From assembly GCA_028284005.1 (NCBI GenBank), contig JANQSO010000001.1:186001-250000 (forward strand): DNA of 64,000 nucleotides, written 5' to 3'. Source of the DNA: Flavobacteriaceae bacterium. GTDB lineage: Bacteria > Bacteroidota > Bacteroidia > Flavobacteriales > Flavobacteriaceae. Position numbers and translations under genes: made by a program. The stretch's first letter is position 1; the number at the start of each line of letters is the position of its first letter. Below are positions 10,574 to 22,307 of this stretch, one piece after another. The notes under the pieces were generated by a model. That model did no database searches. It was not told the DNA's origin and worked only from the letters and a program-made list of their open reading frames with translations.

Positions 10574-11098
10574 ATGTATCAAGATTATAAAAACGTAGAA
10601 TTAGTAAAACCAGGAGGTCTGGAATTAAAAGACCGTTTAGTAGGCGTACAACGTGTTACTAAAGTAACTAAGGGGGGTAGAGCCTTCGGATTTTCAGCTA
10701 TTGTTGTAGTTGGTGATGAAAACGGAGTTGTAGGACATGGCCTTGGAAAGTCTAAAGATGTAGCAAGTGCAATTGCAAAAGCTATTGAAGACGCTAAAAA
10801 GAACCTGGTTCGAATTCCATTGAATAGAGCAACCCTTCCCCATGAACAAAAGGGAAAATATGGTGGTGCAAGAGTAAATCTTTTACCAGCTGCTCCCGGT
10901 ACCGGAGTAATTGCCGGTGGAGCTGTACGTGCTGTGTTGGAAGCAGTGGGAGTGCATGATGTATTGTCTAAATCTCAAGGATCCTCTAACCCTCACAATG
11001 TGGTTAAAGCAACTTTTGATGCATTATTACAATTACGTAGTGCGCAAACTGTAGCAAAACAACGCGGTATCTCTTTAGAGAAATTGTATAAAGGATAA
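10574..11098 (+). CDS. rpsE: 30S ribosomal protein S5
   Basis: A 174-residue S5 involved in decoding fidelity. The N-terminal dsRBD-like part contains [16 protein letters not shown], and the C-terminal part has [15 protein letters not shown]. It is 20 nt before rpmD. Confidence 0.97.
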   Translation: MYQDYKNVELVKPGGLELKDRLVGVQRVTKVTKGGRAFGFSAIVVVGDENGVVGHGLGKSKDVASAIAKAIEDAKKNLVRIPLNRATLPHEQKGKYGGARVNLLPAAPGTGVIAGGAVRAVLEAVGVHDVLSKSQGSSNPHNVVKATFDALLQLRSAQTVAKQRGISLEKLYKG

Positions 11099-11118
11099 AC
11101 GATTTAAGAAACTAGAAG

Positions 11119-11298
11119 ATGGCAAAAATTAAGGTAACAAAGGTAAAGAGTGCAATTAACCGCACAAAGAACCAAAAAAGAACGCTGGAAGCGTTAGGCC
11201 TTCACAAAATAGGTCAAACGGTTGAGCATGAAGACACGCCAAACATTCTTGGTATGGTAACTAAAGTTAAACACTTAGTTTCAGTAGAAACTAAATAA
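11119..11298 (+). CDS. rpmD: 50S ribosomal protein L30
   Basis: A short 59-codon gene found by reading the gap between rpsE and rplO; ATG at 11119, TAA at 11296-11298. The product starts MAKIKVTKVKSAINRTKNQ and contains TLEALGLHKIGQ, the L30 core. Its position between S5 and L15 is the conserved spc-operon order. Some bacteria lack L30; this one keeps it. Confidence 0.95.
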   Translation: MAKIKVTKVKSAINRTKNQKRTLEALGLHKIGQTVEHEDTPNILGMVTKVKHLVSVETK

Positions 11299-11308
11299 GA
11301 TATATATA

Positions 11309-11761
11309 ATGGATTTAAGTAACTTAAAACCTGCAAAAGGTTCGGTTAGTAATAAAGGAAAACGCGTAGGGCGTGGTCAGGGTTCTGGTAAAGGCGGAAC
11401 CGCTACTCGCGGACATAAAGGAGCTAAGTCCCGTTCCGGATATTCTAAGAAAATTGGATTTGAAGGAGGACAAATGCCATTGCAACGTCGAGTTCCTAAG
11501 TTTGGATTTACAAACATTAACCGTAAAGAATATCAAGGAGTTAATCTTGATGTTATCCAGCAATTAGTGGATGATAAAAAAATAAAAGGTACTCTAGACT
11601 TTGATACTCTGGTTGGTTTGGGTCTTGTCGGTAAAAATGAAATGGTGAAAATTTTAGGAAGAGGAGAATTGACCGCTAAATTAACAGTAACAGCACACAA
11701 ATTTACTGCTACAGCTCAAAAAGCAATTGAAGCTGCCGGTGGTGAAGTAGTAACTTTGTAA
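11309..11761 (+). CDS. rplO: 50S ribosomal protein L15
   Basis: A 150-residue late-assembly protein. The Gly-rich N-terminal segment RVGRGQGSGKGGTATRGHKG and the GFEGGQMPLQRRVPK motif are typical. It directly precedes secY (13 nt). Confidence 0.97.
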   Translation: MDLSNLKPAKGSVSNKGKRVGRGQGSGKGGTATRGHKGAKSRSGYSKKIGFEGGQMPLQRRVPKFGFTNINRKEYQGVNLDVIQQLVDDKKIKGTLDFDTLVGLGLVGKNEMVKILGRGELTAKLTVTAHKFTATAQKAIEAAGGEVVTL

Positions 11762-11774
11762 TTCCAGCACACCA

Positions 11775-13118
11775 ATGAAATTTATTGATACCATAAAAAA
11801 CGTTTTTAAAATAGAGGAGCTGAGAAACCGAATCATGGTTACTCTGGGACTATTACTTGTATACCGTTTTGGTGCACAGGTTGTATTGCCTGGTATTGAT
11901 GCATCTAAACTTTCTGAATTTGCCGGTAAATTTGATGCAGGTGGAATAGGAGGACTATTGAATGCATTTACAGGTGGAGCATTTGCTAATGCATCTGTTT
12001 TCGCATTAGGTATTATGCCTTATATATCAGCTTCGATTGTGGTTCAATTAATGCAGATTGCTGTTCCTTACCTTCAGAAATTACAGAAAGAAGGTGAAAG
12101 TGGTAGAAAGAAAATCAATCAAATAACACGTTGGTTAACCATTGGAATCTGTTTGGTTCAGGCACCAAGTTATTTATTTGGATTGCCTGCATTAGGAGTA
12201 CCGGTTGAAGCATTTATCTTAGGGCAAACCCCTATGTTCTATGTATCGTCAACAATCATTCTTGTAACAGGATGTATTTTTGCAATGTGGCTGGGAGAGA
12301 AGATCACCGACAAAGGAATTGGTAATGGTATATCTATCTTAATTATGGTAGGTATTATTGCAACTCTACCACTGTCTTTTGCGCAGGAATTTGCTTCAAG
12401 AGTATTAGAATCTAATGGAGGATTGATCATGATCCTTATTGAATTGGTAATTTGGTTTGTAATCATACTGGCATCTGTAATGCTTGTTATGGCAGTACGA
12501 AAGATACCGGTGCAATACGCTCGCAGAACTGCCAGTGGAGGATACGAAAAGAACATTTTTGGAGCCAGACAATTTATTCCATTAAAGCTAAATGCTTCAG
12601 GGGTAATGCCTATCATTTTTGCACAGGCTATTATGTTTGTACCGTCTGCAGTGGCTAGTCTTTCAGAAAGTGAAATGGCACAGTCGATTCAGGCTGCATT
12701 TAGTGATATATTTGGCCTTTGGTACAATATTGTATTTGCAGCATTGATCATAGTATTTACCTATTTCTATACGGCAATTACAGTACCAACCAATAAGATG
12801 GCAGACGATCTAAAACGTAGCGGTGGATTTATTCCGGGAATTAAACCGGGTACTGATACTGCAGAATTGTTAGATAGAATTATGTCTCAAATTACCTTGC
12901 CAGGTTCTATTTTCTTAGCACTAATTGCAGTATTCCCTGCATTTGTTGTGAAGTTAATGGGTATTCAGCAAGGATGGGCACTATTTTATGGAGGAACCTC
13001 ACTACTAATTATGGTAGGGGTGGCGATAGATACGATGCAACAAATTAATTCGTACTTATTAAACCGTCATTATGATGGTCTAATGAAGTCCGGTAAAAAC
13101 AGAAAAGCAGTAGCATAA
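11775..13118 (+). CDS. secY: Protein translocase channel subunit SecY
   Basis: A 447-residue inner-membrane protein forming the protein-conducting channel with SecE and SecG. About ten hydrophobic segments can be read, with the cytoplasmic loops typical of SecY (for example the [10 protein letters not shown] segment before TM5, and the [12 protein letters not shown] region). Full length. It lies in the spc operon between rplO and infA. The adk or map genes found between secY and infA in many bacteria are absent, and infA starts 2 nt after the secY stop. Confidence 0.97.
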   Translation: MKFIDTIKNVFKIEELRNRIMVTLGLLLVYRFGAQVVLPGIDASKLSEFAGKFDAGGIGGLLNAFTGGAFANASVFALGIMPYISASIVVQLMQIAVPYLQKLQKEGESGRKKINQITRWLTIGICLVQAPSYLFGLPALGVPVEAFILGQTPMFYVSSTIILVTGCIFAMWLGEKITDKGIGNGISILIMVGIIATLPLSFAQEFASRVLESNGGLIMILIELVIWFVIILASVMLVMAVRKIPVQYARRTASGGYEKNIFGARQFIPLKLNASGVMPIIFAQAIMFVPSAVASLSESEMAQSIQAAFSDIFGLWYNIVFAALIIVFTYFYTAITVPTNKMADDLKRSGGFIPGIKPGTDTAELLDRIMSQITLPGSIFLALIAVFPAFVVKLMGIQQGWALFYGGTSLLIMVGVAIDTMQQINSYLLNRHYDGLMKSGKNRKAVA

Positions 13119-13120
13119 TT

Positions 13121-13336
13121 ATGGCAAAACAACCCGCAATAGAACAAGATGGAACTATAGTAGAAGCATTGTCTAATGCAATGTTTCGTGTGGAATTGGA
13201 AAACGGTCATATTGTCACTGCACATATTTCGGGGAAGATGCGTATGCACTATATTAAATTATTGCCCGGAGACAAAGTAAAATTAGAAATGAGCCCTTAC
13301 GATTTAACAAAGGCTCGTATAACTTATAGATACTAA
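13121..13336 (+). CDS. infA: Translation initiation factor IF-1
   Basis: A 71-residue OB-fold protein that blocks the A site during initiation. The sequence has [22 protein letters not shown] and the [17 protein letters not shown] core. It is followed by rpmJ after 5 nt. Confidence 0.97.
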   Translation: MAKQPAIEQDGTIVEALSNAMFRVELENGHIVTAHISGKMRMHYIKLLPGDKVKLEMSPYDLTKARITYRY

Positions 13337-13341
13337 TAGAG

Positions 13342-13458
13342 ATGAAAGTTAGAGCATCCGTTAAGAAAAGAAGTGCCGACTGCAAAATTGTACGCAGAAA
13401 AGGTAGATTATATGTAATTAACAAAAAGAACCCTAGGTTCAAACAAAGACAAGGATAA
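13342..13458 (+). CDS. rpmJ: 50S ribosomal protein L36 (zinc-site-free form)
   Basis: A 38-codon gene in the gap between infA and rpsM, ATG at 13342 and TAA at 13456-13458. It reads [15 protein letters not shown] and ends in RFKQRQG. The family's zinc ligands are three Cys and one His. Here only Cys14 remains; the others read Ser, Asn and Phe. To my knowledge this loss is common in Bacteroidota. Position confirms the call. Confidence 0.95.
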   Translation: MKVRASVKKRSADCKIVRRKGRLYVINKKNPRFKQRQG

Positions 13459-13461
13459 ATT

Positions 13462-13836
13462 ATGGCAAGAATCGCAGGTGTAGATATCCCAAAACAAAAA
13501 AGGGGTGTAATCGCGTTAACGTATATCTTCGGAATTGGTAAAAGCCGAGCGAAAGATATATTGAACAAAGCCGGAGTTAGCGAAGACAAAAAAGTAAGCG
13601 AATGGAACGATGATGAAATCGGGGCAATTCGTGAAACTGTTGGGTCTTTCAAAATCGAAGGTGAATTACGTAGTGAAGTCCAATTGAGCATCAAGCGCTT
13701 AATGGATATTGGTTGTTACAGAGGTATTCGTCACAGAACAGGACTTCCTTTAAGAGGACAACGTACGAAGAACAACTCAAGAACCAGAAAAGGAAAACGT
13801 AAAACAGTTGCTAACAAGAAGAAGGCAACTAAATAA
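13462..13836 (+). CDS. rpsM: 30S ribosomal protein S13
   Basis: A 124-residue S13 of the 30S head, contacting P-site tRNA and the 50S. The [15 protein letters not shown] start, the helix-two-turn-helix region and the C-terminal [18 protein letters not shown] block are present. Opens the alpha-operon part. Confidence 0.97.
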   Translation: MARIAGVDIPKQKRGVIALTYIFGIGKSRAKDILNKAGVSEDKKVSEWNDDEIGAIRETVGSFKIEGELRSEVQLSIKRLMDIGCYRGIRHRTGLPLRGQRTKNNSRTRKGKRKTVANKKKATK

Positions 13837-13847
13837 TACCTAGAGAT

Positions 13848-14240
13848 ATGGCAAAGACTAGCTCAAAAAGTACAAAAAAACGCAAAGTTAATGTTGAGTC
13901 TGTTGGTGCAGCACACGTAACAGCTTCCTTTAACAACATCATTATATCGTTAACAAACAAGAACGGAGACGTTATCTCTTGGTCATCTGCCGGTAAAATG
14001 GGCTTTAGAGGATCTAAGAAGAATACTCCTTATGCTGCACAGTTGGCTGCTGAAGATGCATCTGCTGTAGCACATGCTGCCGGTTTACGTAAAGTGAAAG
14101 TTTACGTAAAAGGGCCAGGTAACGGTAGAGAATCTGCAATACGTTCAATTCATAACTCAGGTATTGAAGTAACCGAAATCATCGATGTTACGCCAATGCC
14201 TCATAATGGATGCAGACCTCCAAAAAGAAGAAGAGTTTAA
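13848..14240 (+). CDS. rpsK: 30S ribosomal protein S11
   Basis: A 130-residue platform protein. Motifs include [16 protein letters not shown], the [14 protein letters not shown] segment and the C-terminal [13 protein letters not shown]. It is followed by an 86-nt gap before rpsD, larger than its neighbours. Confidence 0.97.
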   Translation: MAKTSSKSTKKRKVNVESVGAAHVTASFNNIIISLTNKNGDVISWSSAGKMGFRGSKKNTPYAAQLAAEDASAVAHAAGLRKVKVYVKGPGNGRESAIRSIHNSGIEVTEIIDVTPMPHNGCRPPKRRRV

Positions 14241-14326
14241 GTATAAATAAATATCAACCTGAAGGGCATATAAAGCTAGAGGATAGTTAGACCTTAATTT
14301 AGTTTTTCCTTCAAAATCAAATTAAA

Positions 14327-14932
14327 ATGGCAAGATATACCGGTCCTAAAACTAAAATAGCTCGTAAGTTTGGCGAAGCTATCTTCGGAGAAGACAAATC
14401 CTTCGAAAAGAGAAATTACCCTCCGGGACAGCACGGGAATAACCGTCGTCGCGGAAAAAAATCTGAATACGCAATCCAATTAGCTGAAAAGCAAAAGGCA
14501 AAATATACCTATGGTATTTTAGAGCGTCAATTTAGAAATATGTTTAAAAAAGCAACTGCAGCTCCCGGAATTACCGGTGAGGTGTTGTTACAATTGTGTG
14601 AGTCACGTCTTGATAATGTAGTATACCGTATGGGTATTGCTCCAAGCCGTCCGGCAGCAAGACAATTGGTGTCTCACCGTCATATCACCGTTAATGGTGA
14701 AAAAGTAAACATCCCTTCTTACCAATTAAAAGCAGGTGATGTTGTTGCAGTAAGAGAGAAATCAAAATCTCTTGAAGCTATTCAAAATTCGTTGGATAAT
14801 GCAAGTCATGTTTATGAATGGATCACCTGGAATGGAGAAACAAAGGAAGGAACGTATGTTTCTGTTCCGCAACGTCTTCAAATTCCGGAAAACATTAACG
14901 AGCAGTTCATCGTCGAATTATATTCTAAATAA
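14327..14932 (+). CDS. rpsD: 30S ribosomal protein S4
   Basis: A 201-residue primary 16S rRNA-binding protein. The start [17 protein letters not shown] lacks the N-terminal zinc cysteines seen in some S4 types. The S4 RNA-binding domain ([29 protein letters not shown]) is clear. S4 is the alpha-operon repressor in E. coli. The 86-nt gap in front has only a weak distant pairing (TGAAGG near 14260 with CCTTCA near 14308). Confidence 0.97.
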   Translation: MARYTGPKTKIARKFGEAIFGEDKSFEKRNYPPGQHGNNRRRGKKSEYAIQLAEKQKAKYTYGILERQFRNMFKKATAAPGITGEVLLQLCESRLDNVVYRMGIAPSRPAARQLVSHRHITVNGEKVNIPSYQLKAGDVVAVREKSKSLEAIQNSLDNASHVYEWITWNGETKEGTYVSVPQRLQIPENINEQFIVELYSK

Positions 14933-14955
14933 TTAAAAAACACACGAGTCACACT

Positions 14956-15948
14956 ATGGCAGTATTTAGTTTTCAGAAGCCTGATAAAGTTATAATGATT
15001 AATTCCACAGATTTCGAAGGGAAATTTGAATTTCGCCCTTTGGAGCCTGGTTACGGATTAACTGTTGGTAACGCATTAAGACGTGTATTACTTTCTTCAT
15101 TGGAAGGATTTGCAATAACTTCGGTACGTATCGAAGGTGTTGACCACGAATTTTCAACCATTGCTGGAGTTGTTGAAGATGTAACCGAGATTATCTTAAA
15201 CTTAAAGCAAGTTCGTTTTAAGAGACAAATAGATGAGATCGATAACGAAACTGTTACAATTTCTGTGAATGGAGCAGAGCAATTAACTGCAGGAGATTTC
15301 CAAAAATTCATTTCAGGATTTCAGGTGTTAAACCCGGAATTGGTGATTTGTAACATGGATACTAAAGTAAACCTTAACTTCGAAATCACTATCGAAAAAG
15401 GTAGAGGGTATGTTCCTGCCGAAGAAAATAAAAAAGCAAATGCTCCTTTGGGGACCATTTTTACAGATTCTATCTACACACCTATTAAAAATGTGAAGTA
15501 TAGTATCGAGAATTTCCGTGTAGAACAAAAGACCGATTATGAAAAACTGGTTTTTGAAATTATTACGGATGGTTCTATTCACCCAAAAGATGCTTTAACA
15601 GAAGCTGCAAAAACGTTGATTCACCACTTTATGTTATTCAGTGACGAACGAATCACTTTGGAAGCTGATGAGATCGCTCAAACGGAAACATATGATGAGG
15701 AATCACTACATATGCGACAGTTGCTTAAAACAAAATTAATAGATATGGACCTTTCGGTTCGTGCACTTAACTGTTTAAAAGCTGCTGAAGTTGATACATT
15801 GGGTGATTTAGTATCCTATAACAAGAACGATTTAATGAAATTTAGAAACTTCGGAAAAAAATCTCTTACCGAATTGGAAGAGCTGGTTAACGTAAAGGGA
15901 CTAAATTTTGGAATGGATCTTTCAAAATATAAATTAGATAAAGACTAA
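14956..15948 (+). CDS. rpoA: RNA polymerase subunit alpha
   Basis: A 330-residue alpha subunit. The N-terminal dimerisation domain contains [21 protein letters not shown], and the C-terminal domain, which contacts DNA and activators, has [19 protein letters not shown] and [14 protein letters not shown]. Full length. It lies 23 nt after rpsD and 61 nt before rplQ, with a hairpin in that second gap. Confidence 0.98.
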   Translation: MAVFSFQKPDKVIMINSTDFEGKFEFRPLEPGYGLTVGNALRRVLLSSLEGFAITSVRIEGVDHEFSTIAGVVEDVTEIILNLKQVRFKRQIDEIDNETVTISVNGAEQLTAGDFQKFISGFQVLNPELVICNMDTKVNLNFEITIEKGRGYVPAEENKKANAPLGTIFTDSIYTPIKNVKYSIENFRVEQKTDYEKLVFEIITDGSIHPKDALTEAAKTLIHHFMLFSDERITLEADEIAQTETYDEESLHMRQLLKTKLIDMDLSVRALNCLKAAEVDTLGDLVSYNKNDLMKFRNFGKKSLTELEELVNVKGLNFGMDLSKYKLDKD

Positions 15949-15950
15949 TC

Positions 15951-15991
15951 CATCATATTTTGCTCCTCAAAACGGGTTGAGCAAGATGATG
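15951..15991 (+). promoter_or_regulatory. Two-part hairpin between rpoA and rplQ
   Basis: An inner stem TTGCTC/GAGCAA (15960-15965 with 15979-15984, 13-nt loop) is stacked on an outer stem CATCAT/ATGATG (15951-15956 with 15986-15991), with a small internal loop of 3 and 1 nt. There is no T run, so it is not an intrinsic terminator. It fills the gap before rplQ, a position compatible with L17 feedback or mRNA processing. That role is inference. Confidence 0.5.
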
Positions 15992-16009
15992 AGTAAATTT
16001 TAAAATGTC

Positions 16010-16483
16010 ATGAGACACGGAAAGAAAACAAATCATTTAGGAAGAAAAACAGCGCATAGAAAAGCGATGTTGGCTAATATGGCTTGCTCCCTAATTGAGC
16101 ATAAAAGAATAAATACTACAGTTGCTAAAGCGAAAGCTTTAAAGCGATTTGTAGAACCAATGATCACAAAATCTAAAGAGGATACTACGCACAATCGTCG
16201 TATTGTATTCTCAAGACTGCGTCAAAAAGAAGCAGTTAGTGAATTGTTTAGAGAAGTTGCTGTAAAGGTTGGAGACCGTCCGGGAGGATACACACGTATT
16301 ATCAAATTGGGTAATCGTTTGGGGGATAATGCAGATATGGCGATGATCGAATTGGTAGATTACAATGAGTTGTACAATGCCGGAAAAGCTAAGAAGAAAA
16401 AATCTACACGTCGTAGTCGTCGTGGAGGTTCTTCTAATGTTCCTCCGGTTGTTGAAACTAAAGCAACTAAAGAAGAAGAATAA
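16010..16483 (+). CDS. rplQ: 50S ribosomal protein L17
   Basis: A 157-residue L17. The core ([20 protein letters not shown], and [21 protein letters not shown]) fills about the first 120 residues. A Lys/Arg-rich then acidic tail of about 35 residues follows, longer than in E. coli. It is the last gene of the ribosomal run, and a strong terminator follows 24 nt after its stop. Confidence 0.97.
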   Translation: MRHGKKTNHLGRKTAHRKAMLANMACSLIEHKRINTTVAKAKALKRFVEPMITKSKEDTTHNRRIVFSRLRQKEAVSELFREVAVKVGDRPGGYTRIIKLGNRLGDNADMAMIELVDYNELYNAGKAKKKKSTRRSRRGGSSNVPPVVETKATKEEE

Positions 16484-16506
16484 ATGAAACATCATTTATA
16501 AATTAT

Positions 16507-16542
16507 AAAGGGATAAACATTCAATGTTTATCCCTTTTTTTA
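16507..16542 (+). terminator. Intrinsic terminator of the ribosomal superoperon
   Basis: A perfect 14-bp stem, AAAGGGATAAACAT (16507-16520) with ATGTTTATCCCTTT (16524-16537), a 3-nt loop and continuing T's. It is the first textbook terminator after rplQ. Confidence 0.93.
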
Positions 16543-16616
16543 TAAGTTATTTTTTAATGCCGAAGTATTGTTTAAAAGTTCTAAAAACTGAATTTTATTA
16601 CCATGCACTTTTAAAG

Positions 16617-16624
16617 TATTTTTG
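16617..16624 (+). promoter_or_regulatory. Putative -7 element of the carA promoter
   Basis: TATTTTTG fits the Bacteroidota -7 consensus TAnnTTTG and lies 18 nt before the carA ATG, just after the ribosomal terminator. A clear -33 TTG at the usual distance is not seen, so confidence is moderate. Confidence 0.5.
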
Positions 16625-16642
16625 TAAAACTTTTTTAACGAC

Positions 16643-19047
<2,405 letters not shown>

Positions 19048-19121
19048 CAAAATTCAACTGAAACTAACTGCTCAAATTATTGAGTTGCCATTTTATTCAG
19101 GAAAAAGCATGGATTTAAGGT

Positions 19122-19158
19122 TTTTTTAACCTAACAAGCGTTAGTTTATGTTAAAAAA
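19122..19158 (+). promoter_or_regulatory. Inverted repeat upstream of citrate synthase
   Basis: TTTTTTAAC (19122-19130) pairs with GTTAAAAAA (19150-19158), and inside it CTAAC (19131-19135) pairs with GTTAG (19140-19144) around the loop AAGC; a 5-nt bulge lies on the 3' side. The 3' arm ends in A's, so it is not a forward terminator. On the minus strand it would also lack a gene to terminate. It lies where the upstream half of the gltA promoter is expected. An operator role is inference. Confidence 0.45.
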
Positions 19159-19170
19159 TCGTCCAATATT

Positions 19171-19184
19171 TTGTAAATTTACAA
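19171..19184. promoter_or_regulatory. 14-bp perfect palindrome at the gltA promoter
   Basis: TTGTAAATTTACAA is a perfect palindrome 20 nt before the first gltA start codon and directly downstream of the -7-like string TATTTTG (19168-19174, overlapping). Its form and position suit a dimeric repressor site. Confidence 0.5.
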
Positions 19185-19204
19185 TTCCGAATTTTTAAAA
19201 TTAA

Positions 19205-20500
19205 ATGAACTATATGTCAAGAACAGCATTACTCGAAATCGATGGTAAAAAATATGAATTTCCTTTAGTTAAAGGAACCGAAAATGAGTATGCCATAGAT
19301 ATTAAGACCTTACGCGGAGTAACAAATGGAATCACTACAATTGATCCCGGATATAAAAATACCGGGTCTTGTGAAAGTGCTATTACATTTTTAAATGGAG
19401 AAGAAGGGGTATTGAGATATAGAGGATATGCTATTGAAGACCTTGCTGAAAAGGCAGATTTCTTAGAGGTTGCTTACCTGCTTATTTTTGGAGAGCTACC
19501 TACAAAAGAAGAACTTGAAAAATTTCATACAGATATAAAAGCGCAATCTCATGTAGATGAAGATGTAAAAAAAATAATAGATGGTTTTCCAAAATCTGCT
19601 CATCCTATGGGAGTGCTGTCTTCACTGACATCTGCGCTGGTTGCTTTTAATCCTTCTTCGGTCAATGTAGACAGTGAAGAGGAAATGTATAATGCCATTT
19701 GCCGTATTTTAGGAAAGTTTCCTGTATTAACGGCCTGGGCATACAGGAAACGTGCCGGTTTACCACTTGATTATGGTGATGATTCTTTAGGGTATGTGGA
19801 CAATTTCCTGAAAATGATGTTCAAAAAGCCGAGTGGAGAATATACTTCCAATAAAGTAATCGTTGATGCATTGGATAAATTATTGATCCTGCATGCAGAC
19901 CATGAGCAAAATTGTTCAACTTCTACGGTACGGATCGTTGGATCTTCACAAGCAGGATTGTTTGTGTCTATTTCTGCAGGAATTGCTGCTTTATGGGGTC
20001 CACTTCATGGAGGCGCCAATCAGGCAGTGATCGAGATGCTCGAAGCCATTAAAGAAGATGGAGGTGATACTAAAAAGTTTATGGCGAAGGCAAAGGACAA
20101 AAATGACCCTTTCCGCTTAATGGGATTTGGGCATAGGGTATATAAGAACTTTGACCCTCGGGCTAAGATTATAAAAAGGTCTGCAGATGCTGTATTGGAA
20201 GACCTTGGTGTTGATGACCCTGTTCTGGATATTGCCAAAGGATTGGAAAAAGAAGCTCTGGAAGATCAATATTTTGTTGATAGAAGATTGTACCCTAATG
20301 TAGATTTCTACTCGGGGATCATCTACCGTTCTCTGGGGATTCCTGTTGAAATGTTCACACCCATGTTCGCATTAGGGCGTTTACCGGGCTGGATCGCACA
20401 ATGGCGAGAGATGCGTTTACGCAAAGAGCCTATTGGAAGGCCCAGACAAGTGTACATTGGTGAAACATACAGAGAGTTTAAGCCTATAGGAAAAAGATAA
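19205..20500 (+). CDS. gltA: Citrate synthase
   Basis: A 431-residue hexameric-type citrate synthase, the entry enzyme of the TCA cycle. It has HADHEQNCSTSTVR with the first active-site His, GFGHRVYKNFDPRA with the second His, and an N-terminal region (KKYEFPLVKG, GYKNTGSCES) typical of the allosteric type I enzymes. A second in-frame ATG at 19214 (MSRTALLEIDG) is an equally possible start. A terminator follows 20 nt after the stop. Confidence 0.97.
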   Translation: MNYMSRTALLEIDGKKYEFPLVKGTENEYAIDIKTLRGVTNGITTIDPGYKNTGSCESAITFLNGEEGVLRYRGYAIEDLAEKADFLEVAYLLIFGELPTKEELEKFHTDIKAQSHVDEDVKKIIDGFPKSAHPMGVLSSLTSALVAFNPSSVNVDSEEEMYNAICRILGKFPVLTAWAYRKRAGLPLDYGDDSLGYVDNFLKMMFKKPSGEYTSNKVIVDALDKLLILHADHEQNCSTSTVRIVGSSQAGLFVSISAGIAALWGPLHGGANQAVIEMLEAIKEDGGDTKKFMAKAKDKNDPFRLMGFGHRVYKNFDPRAKIIKRSADAVLEDLGVDDPVLDIAKGLEKEALEDQYFVDRRLYPNVDFYSGIIYRSLGIPVEMFTPMFALGRLPGWIAQWREMRLRKEPIGRPRQVYIGETYREFKPIGKR

Positions 20501-20520
20501 AAATCAAACTTTAATAATGC

Positions 20521-20552
20521 AAAAGCATCCTGACTATATCAGGATGCTTTTT
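20521..20552 (+). terminator. Terminator after gltA, abutting the next promoter
   Basis: A 13-bp stem, AAAAGCATCCTGA (20521-20533) with TCAGGATGCTTTT (20539-20551), a 5-nt loop and a short T run. The -7 element of the next gene starts 2 nt after the T run. Confidence 0.9.
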
Positions 20553-20553
20553 C

Positions 20554-20561
20554 TATATTTG
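20554..20561 (+). promoter_or_regulatory. -7 element giving a near-leaderless transcript
   Basis: TATATTTG is an exact match to TAnnTTTG and ends 7 nt before the ATG at 20569. Transcription would begin at or within a few bases of the start codon. The expected -33 region falls inside the preceding terminator stem. Confidence 0.6.
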
Positions 20562-20568
20562 CCATATC

Positions 20569-21483
20569 ATGATTCAATTAAATGTTACCGATGAAATTTC
20601 CCGCCTTCGTGAAGTGGTTTTGGGAACCGCAGTGAGTAATGGACCAACTCCAAACCTGGAAGATACTTACGACCCAAAATCTGCAGCACATATTAAAGCC
20701 GGAACGTATCCGAAGGAAGCAGACATGGTAAAGGAAATGGAGTCTGTAGCAGCAGTTTTTGAAAAATATGGTGTGAAAGTGTATCGCCCGGAGATCATAG
20801 AGAATTACAATCAGATATTTTCCAGGGATATCGCTTTTGTAATAGAAGACAAACTTATTATCTCAAATATCCTTCCGGACCGTGAACGGGAGATTGATGC
20901 CATAGAACATGTCTGGTCCCAGGTTCCTAAAGAGAACAGGATCACACTTCCGGAAGAAGCGCATATTGAAGGAGGTGACGTAATGCCTTGGGGAGATTAT
21001 ATTTTTGTAGGCACGTATCGTGGTGACGATTATCCGGATTATATAACGGCACGTACCAACATGCAGGCAGTAACTGCCCTGCAGGAATTGTTTCCACATA
21101 AAAAAGTGAAAAGCTTCAACCTTAGAAAATCTAATACGGTGGCACACGATAATGCCTTGCACCTGGATTGTTGTTTTCAGCCTATTGGAAAAGGAAAATG
21201 CATCATTCATAAAGAGGGCTTTTTAGAAGGGGAAGAATACGAATGGCTGGTTGATTTCTTCGGAAAAGAAAATTGCTTTCATATTGATAAAGATGAAATG
21301 TATCATATGAACAGTAATATTTTTTCAATTTCTCCGGAAGCGATCATTTCAGAAAAAAACTTTACCCGTCTTAATACCTGGCTTCGTTCTGAAGGATTTA
21401 CAGTAGAAGAAGTCCCATATGCCGAAATTGCAAAGCAAGAAGGACTTCTAAGATGTTCTACAATGCCTTTGGTACGCGACTAA
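20569..21483 (+). CDS. Arginine-deiminase-superfamily amidinohydrolase (dimethylarginine dimethylaminohydrolase-like)
   Basis: A 304-residue guanidine-modifying enzyme of the pentein fold. The visible active-site set is FSRDIAF, the Glu/Asp in HIEGGDVM, the His in NALHLDCC and the catalytic Cys near the C terminus in LRCSTMPLVRD. Substrate could be arginine, methylarginine or a related guanidine; the sequence alone does not decide. It lies next to gltA and, beyond a divergent gene, to a second family member (CtlX-like). A role in arginine or citrulline catabolism is likely. Confidence 0.85.
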   Translation: MIQLNVTDEISRLREVVLGTAVSNGPTPNLEDTYDPKSAAHIKAGTYPKEADMVKEMESVAAVFEKYGVKVYRPEIIENYNQIFSRDIAFVIEDKLIISNILPDREREIDAIEHVWSQVPKENRITLPEEAHIEGGDVMPWGDYIFVGTYRGDDYPDYITARTNMQAVTALQELFPHKKVKSFNLRKSNTVAHDNALHLDCCFQPIGKGKCIIHKEGFLEGEEYEWLVDFFGKENCFHIDKDEMYHMNSNIFSISPEAIISEKNFTRLNTWLRSEGFTVEEVPYAEIAKQEGLLRCSTMPLVRD

Positions 21484-21584
21484 TCCATTATAAATTTAAA
21501 TCCTCTGGAAATATACCGGTGTTAAAAATATTTCAGAAAACCCTTATCAATATGGTAAAGCTTACAAATAGTTAGGAGGGTTGT

Positions 21585-22190
21585 CTATATATCTTTGAGA
21601 TACCGCTCGACCATTTCTTCACGTGTTTCGGGATTACCGGAAGCATTTAGCTGGTCTTTTAGCATTTGCCCCATAGAAGGAAATTCAGAGGGGTGTATTG
21701 AATACTCTTTACTCCACAACTTCGAACGCATAAATGCTTTTGCACAATGAAGAAAGATCTCTTCTACAGAAACTACAATGCATGAGATGGGCAATTTTGG
21801 TTCTTTAGAAAAGAGGTTTATTATTTCATCTGAAGTGGAAACAGAGGCTTTACCATTTACTCTTAGTGTCTCATCTATACCCGGGATCAGAAATAGGATA
21901 CCAACGGTACCGGTTTCAACAATATTGGTTAAACTGTCAACACGATTGTTTCCTTTATAATCCGGAATAATAAGTTCCCGGTCATTTGAAATTTTCACAA
22001 AGCCCGGTTCCCCCCCTCTTGGCGAAGCATCCATTTTTCCGGATTGACCTACAGTAGACAGAACAATGAATGGAGAACGATCAATAAAGTGTTTTGAATG
22101 CACTTCCAATGTATCTAAAACTTTATCTTTTGCCCTGCCTTTAGGAAATCCATAGATATCCCGCAATTGAGAAGTGTCTCTTATTGTCAT
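21585..22190 (-). CDS. Pyridoxamine 5'-phosphate oxidase-like flavin protein
   Basis: A 201-residue protein of the split-barrel FMN-binding family. Typical features are FIVLSTVGQSGKMDASPRGG, followed by the strand LIIPDYKGNNRVDSLTNI and VGILFLIPG. The start is set at 22190 (MTIRDTSQLRDIYGFP); a longer frame to 22280 would add residues unlike the family and cover the promoter region shared with the next gene. Substrate is unknown; relatives reduce or bind flavin or F420-type cofactors. It is transcribed divergently from ctlX. Confidence 0.8.
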   Translation of the reverse strand: MTIRDTSQLRDIYGFPKGRAKDKVLDTLEVHSKHFIDRSPFIVLSTVGQSGKMDASPRGGEPGFVKISNDRELIIPDYKGNNRVDSLTNIVETGTVGILFLIPGIDETLRVNGKASVSTSDEIINLFSKEPKLPISCIVVSVEEIFLHCAKAFMRSKLWSKEYSIHPSEFPSMGQMLKDQLNASGNPETREEMVERYLKDI

Positions 22191-22281
22191 GATTGTTCGT
22201 TTAATTCTACAGTCTAAAAATAATATAAACCAATGTACTAATTTACCATATTTAAAACGCTTTTTCAATGAGAAAAACACT

Positions 22282-22289
22282 TAAATTTG
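22282..22289 (+). promoter_or_regulatory. -7 element of the ctlX promoter
   Basis: TAAATTTG matches TAnnTTTG and lies 18 nt before the TTG start at 22308. It overlaps the divergent intergenic region shared with the flavin-protein gene. Confidence 0.5.
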
Positions 22290-22307
22290 TAGCCTAAATT
22301 TATCCAA

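Noticed and set aside
22191-22280. Longer N terminus for the flavin-type oxidase gene
   Set aside because: The extra residues look unlike the family and overlap the divergent promoter region; the ATG at 22190 fits the conserved start.
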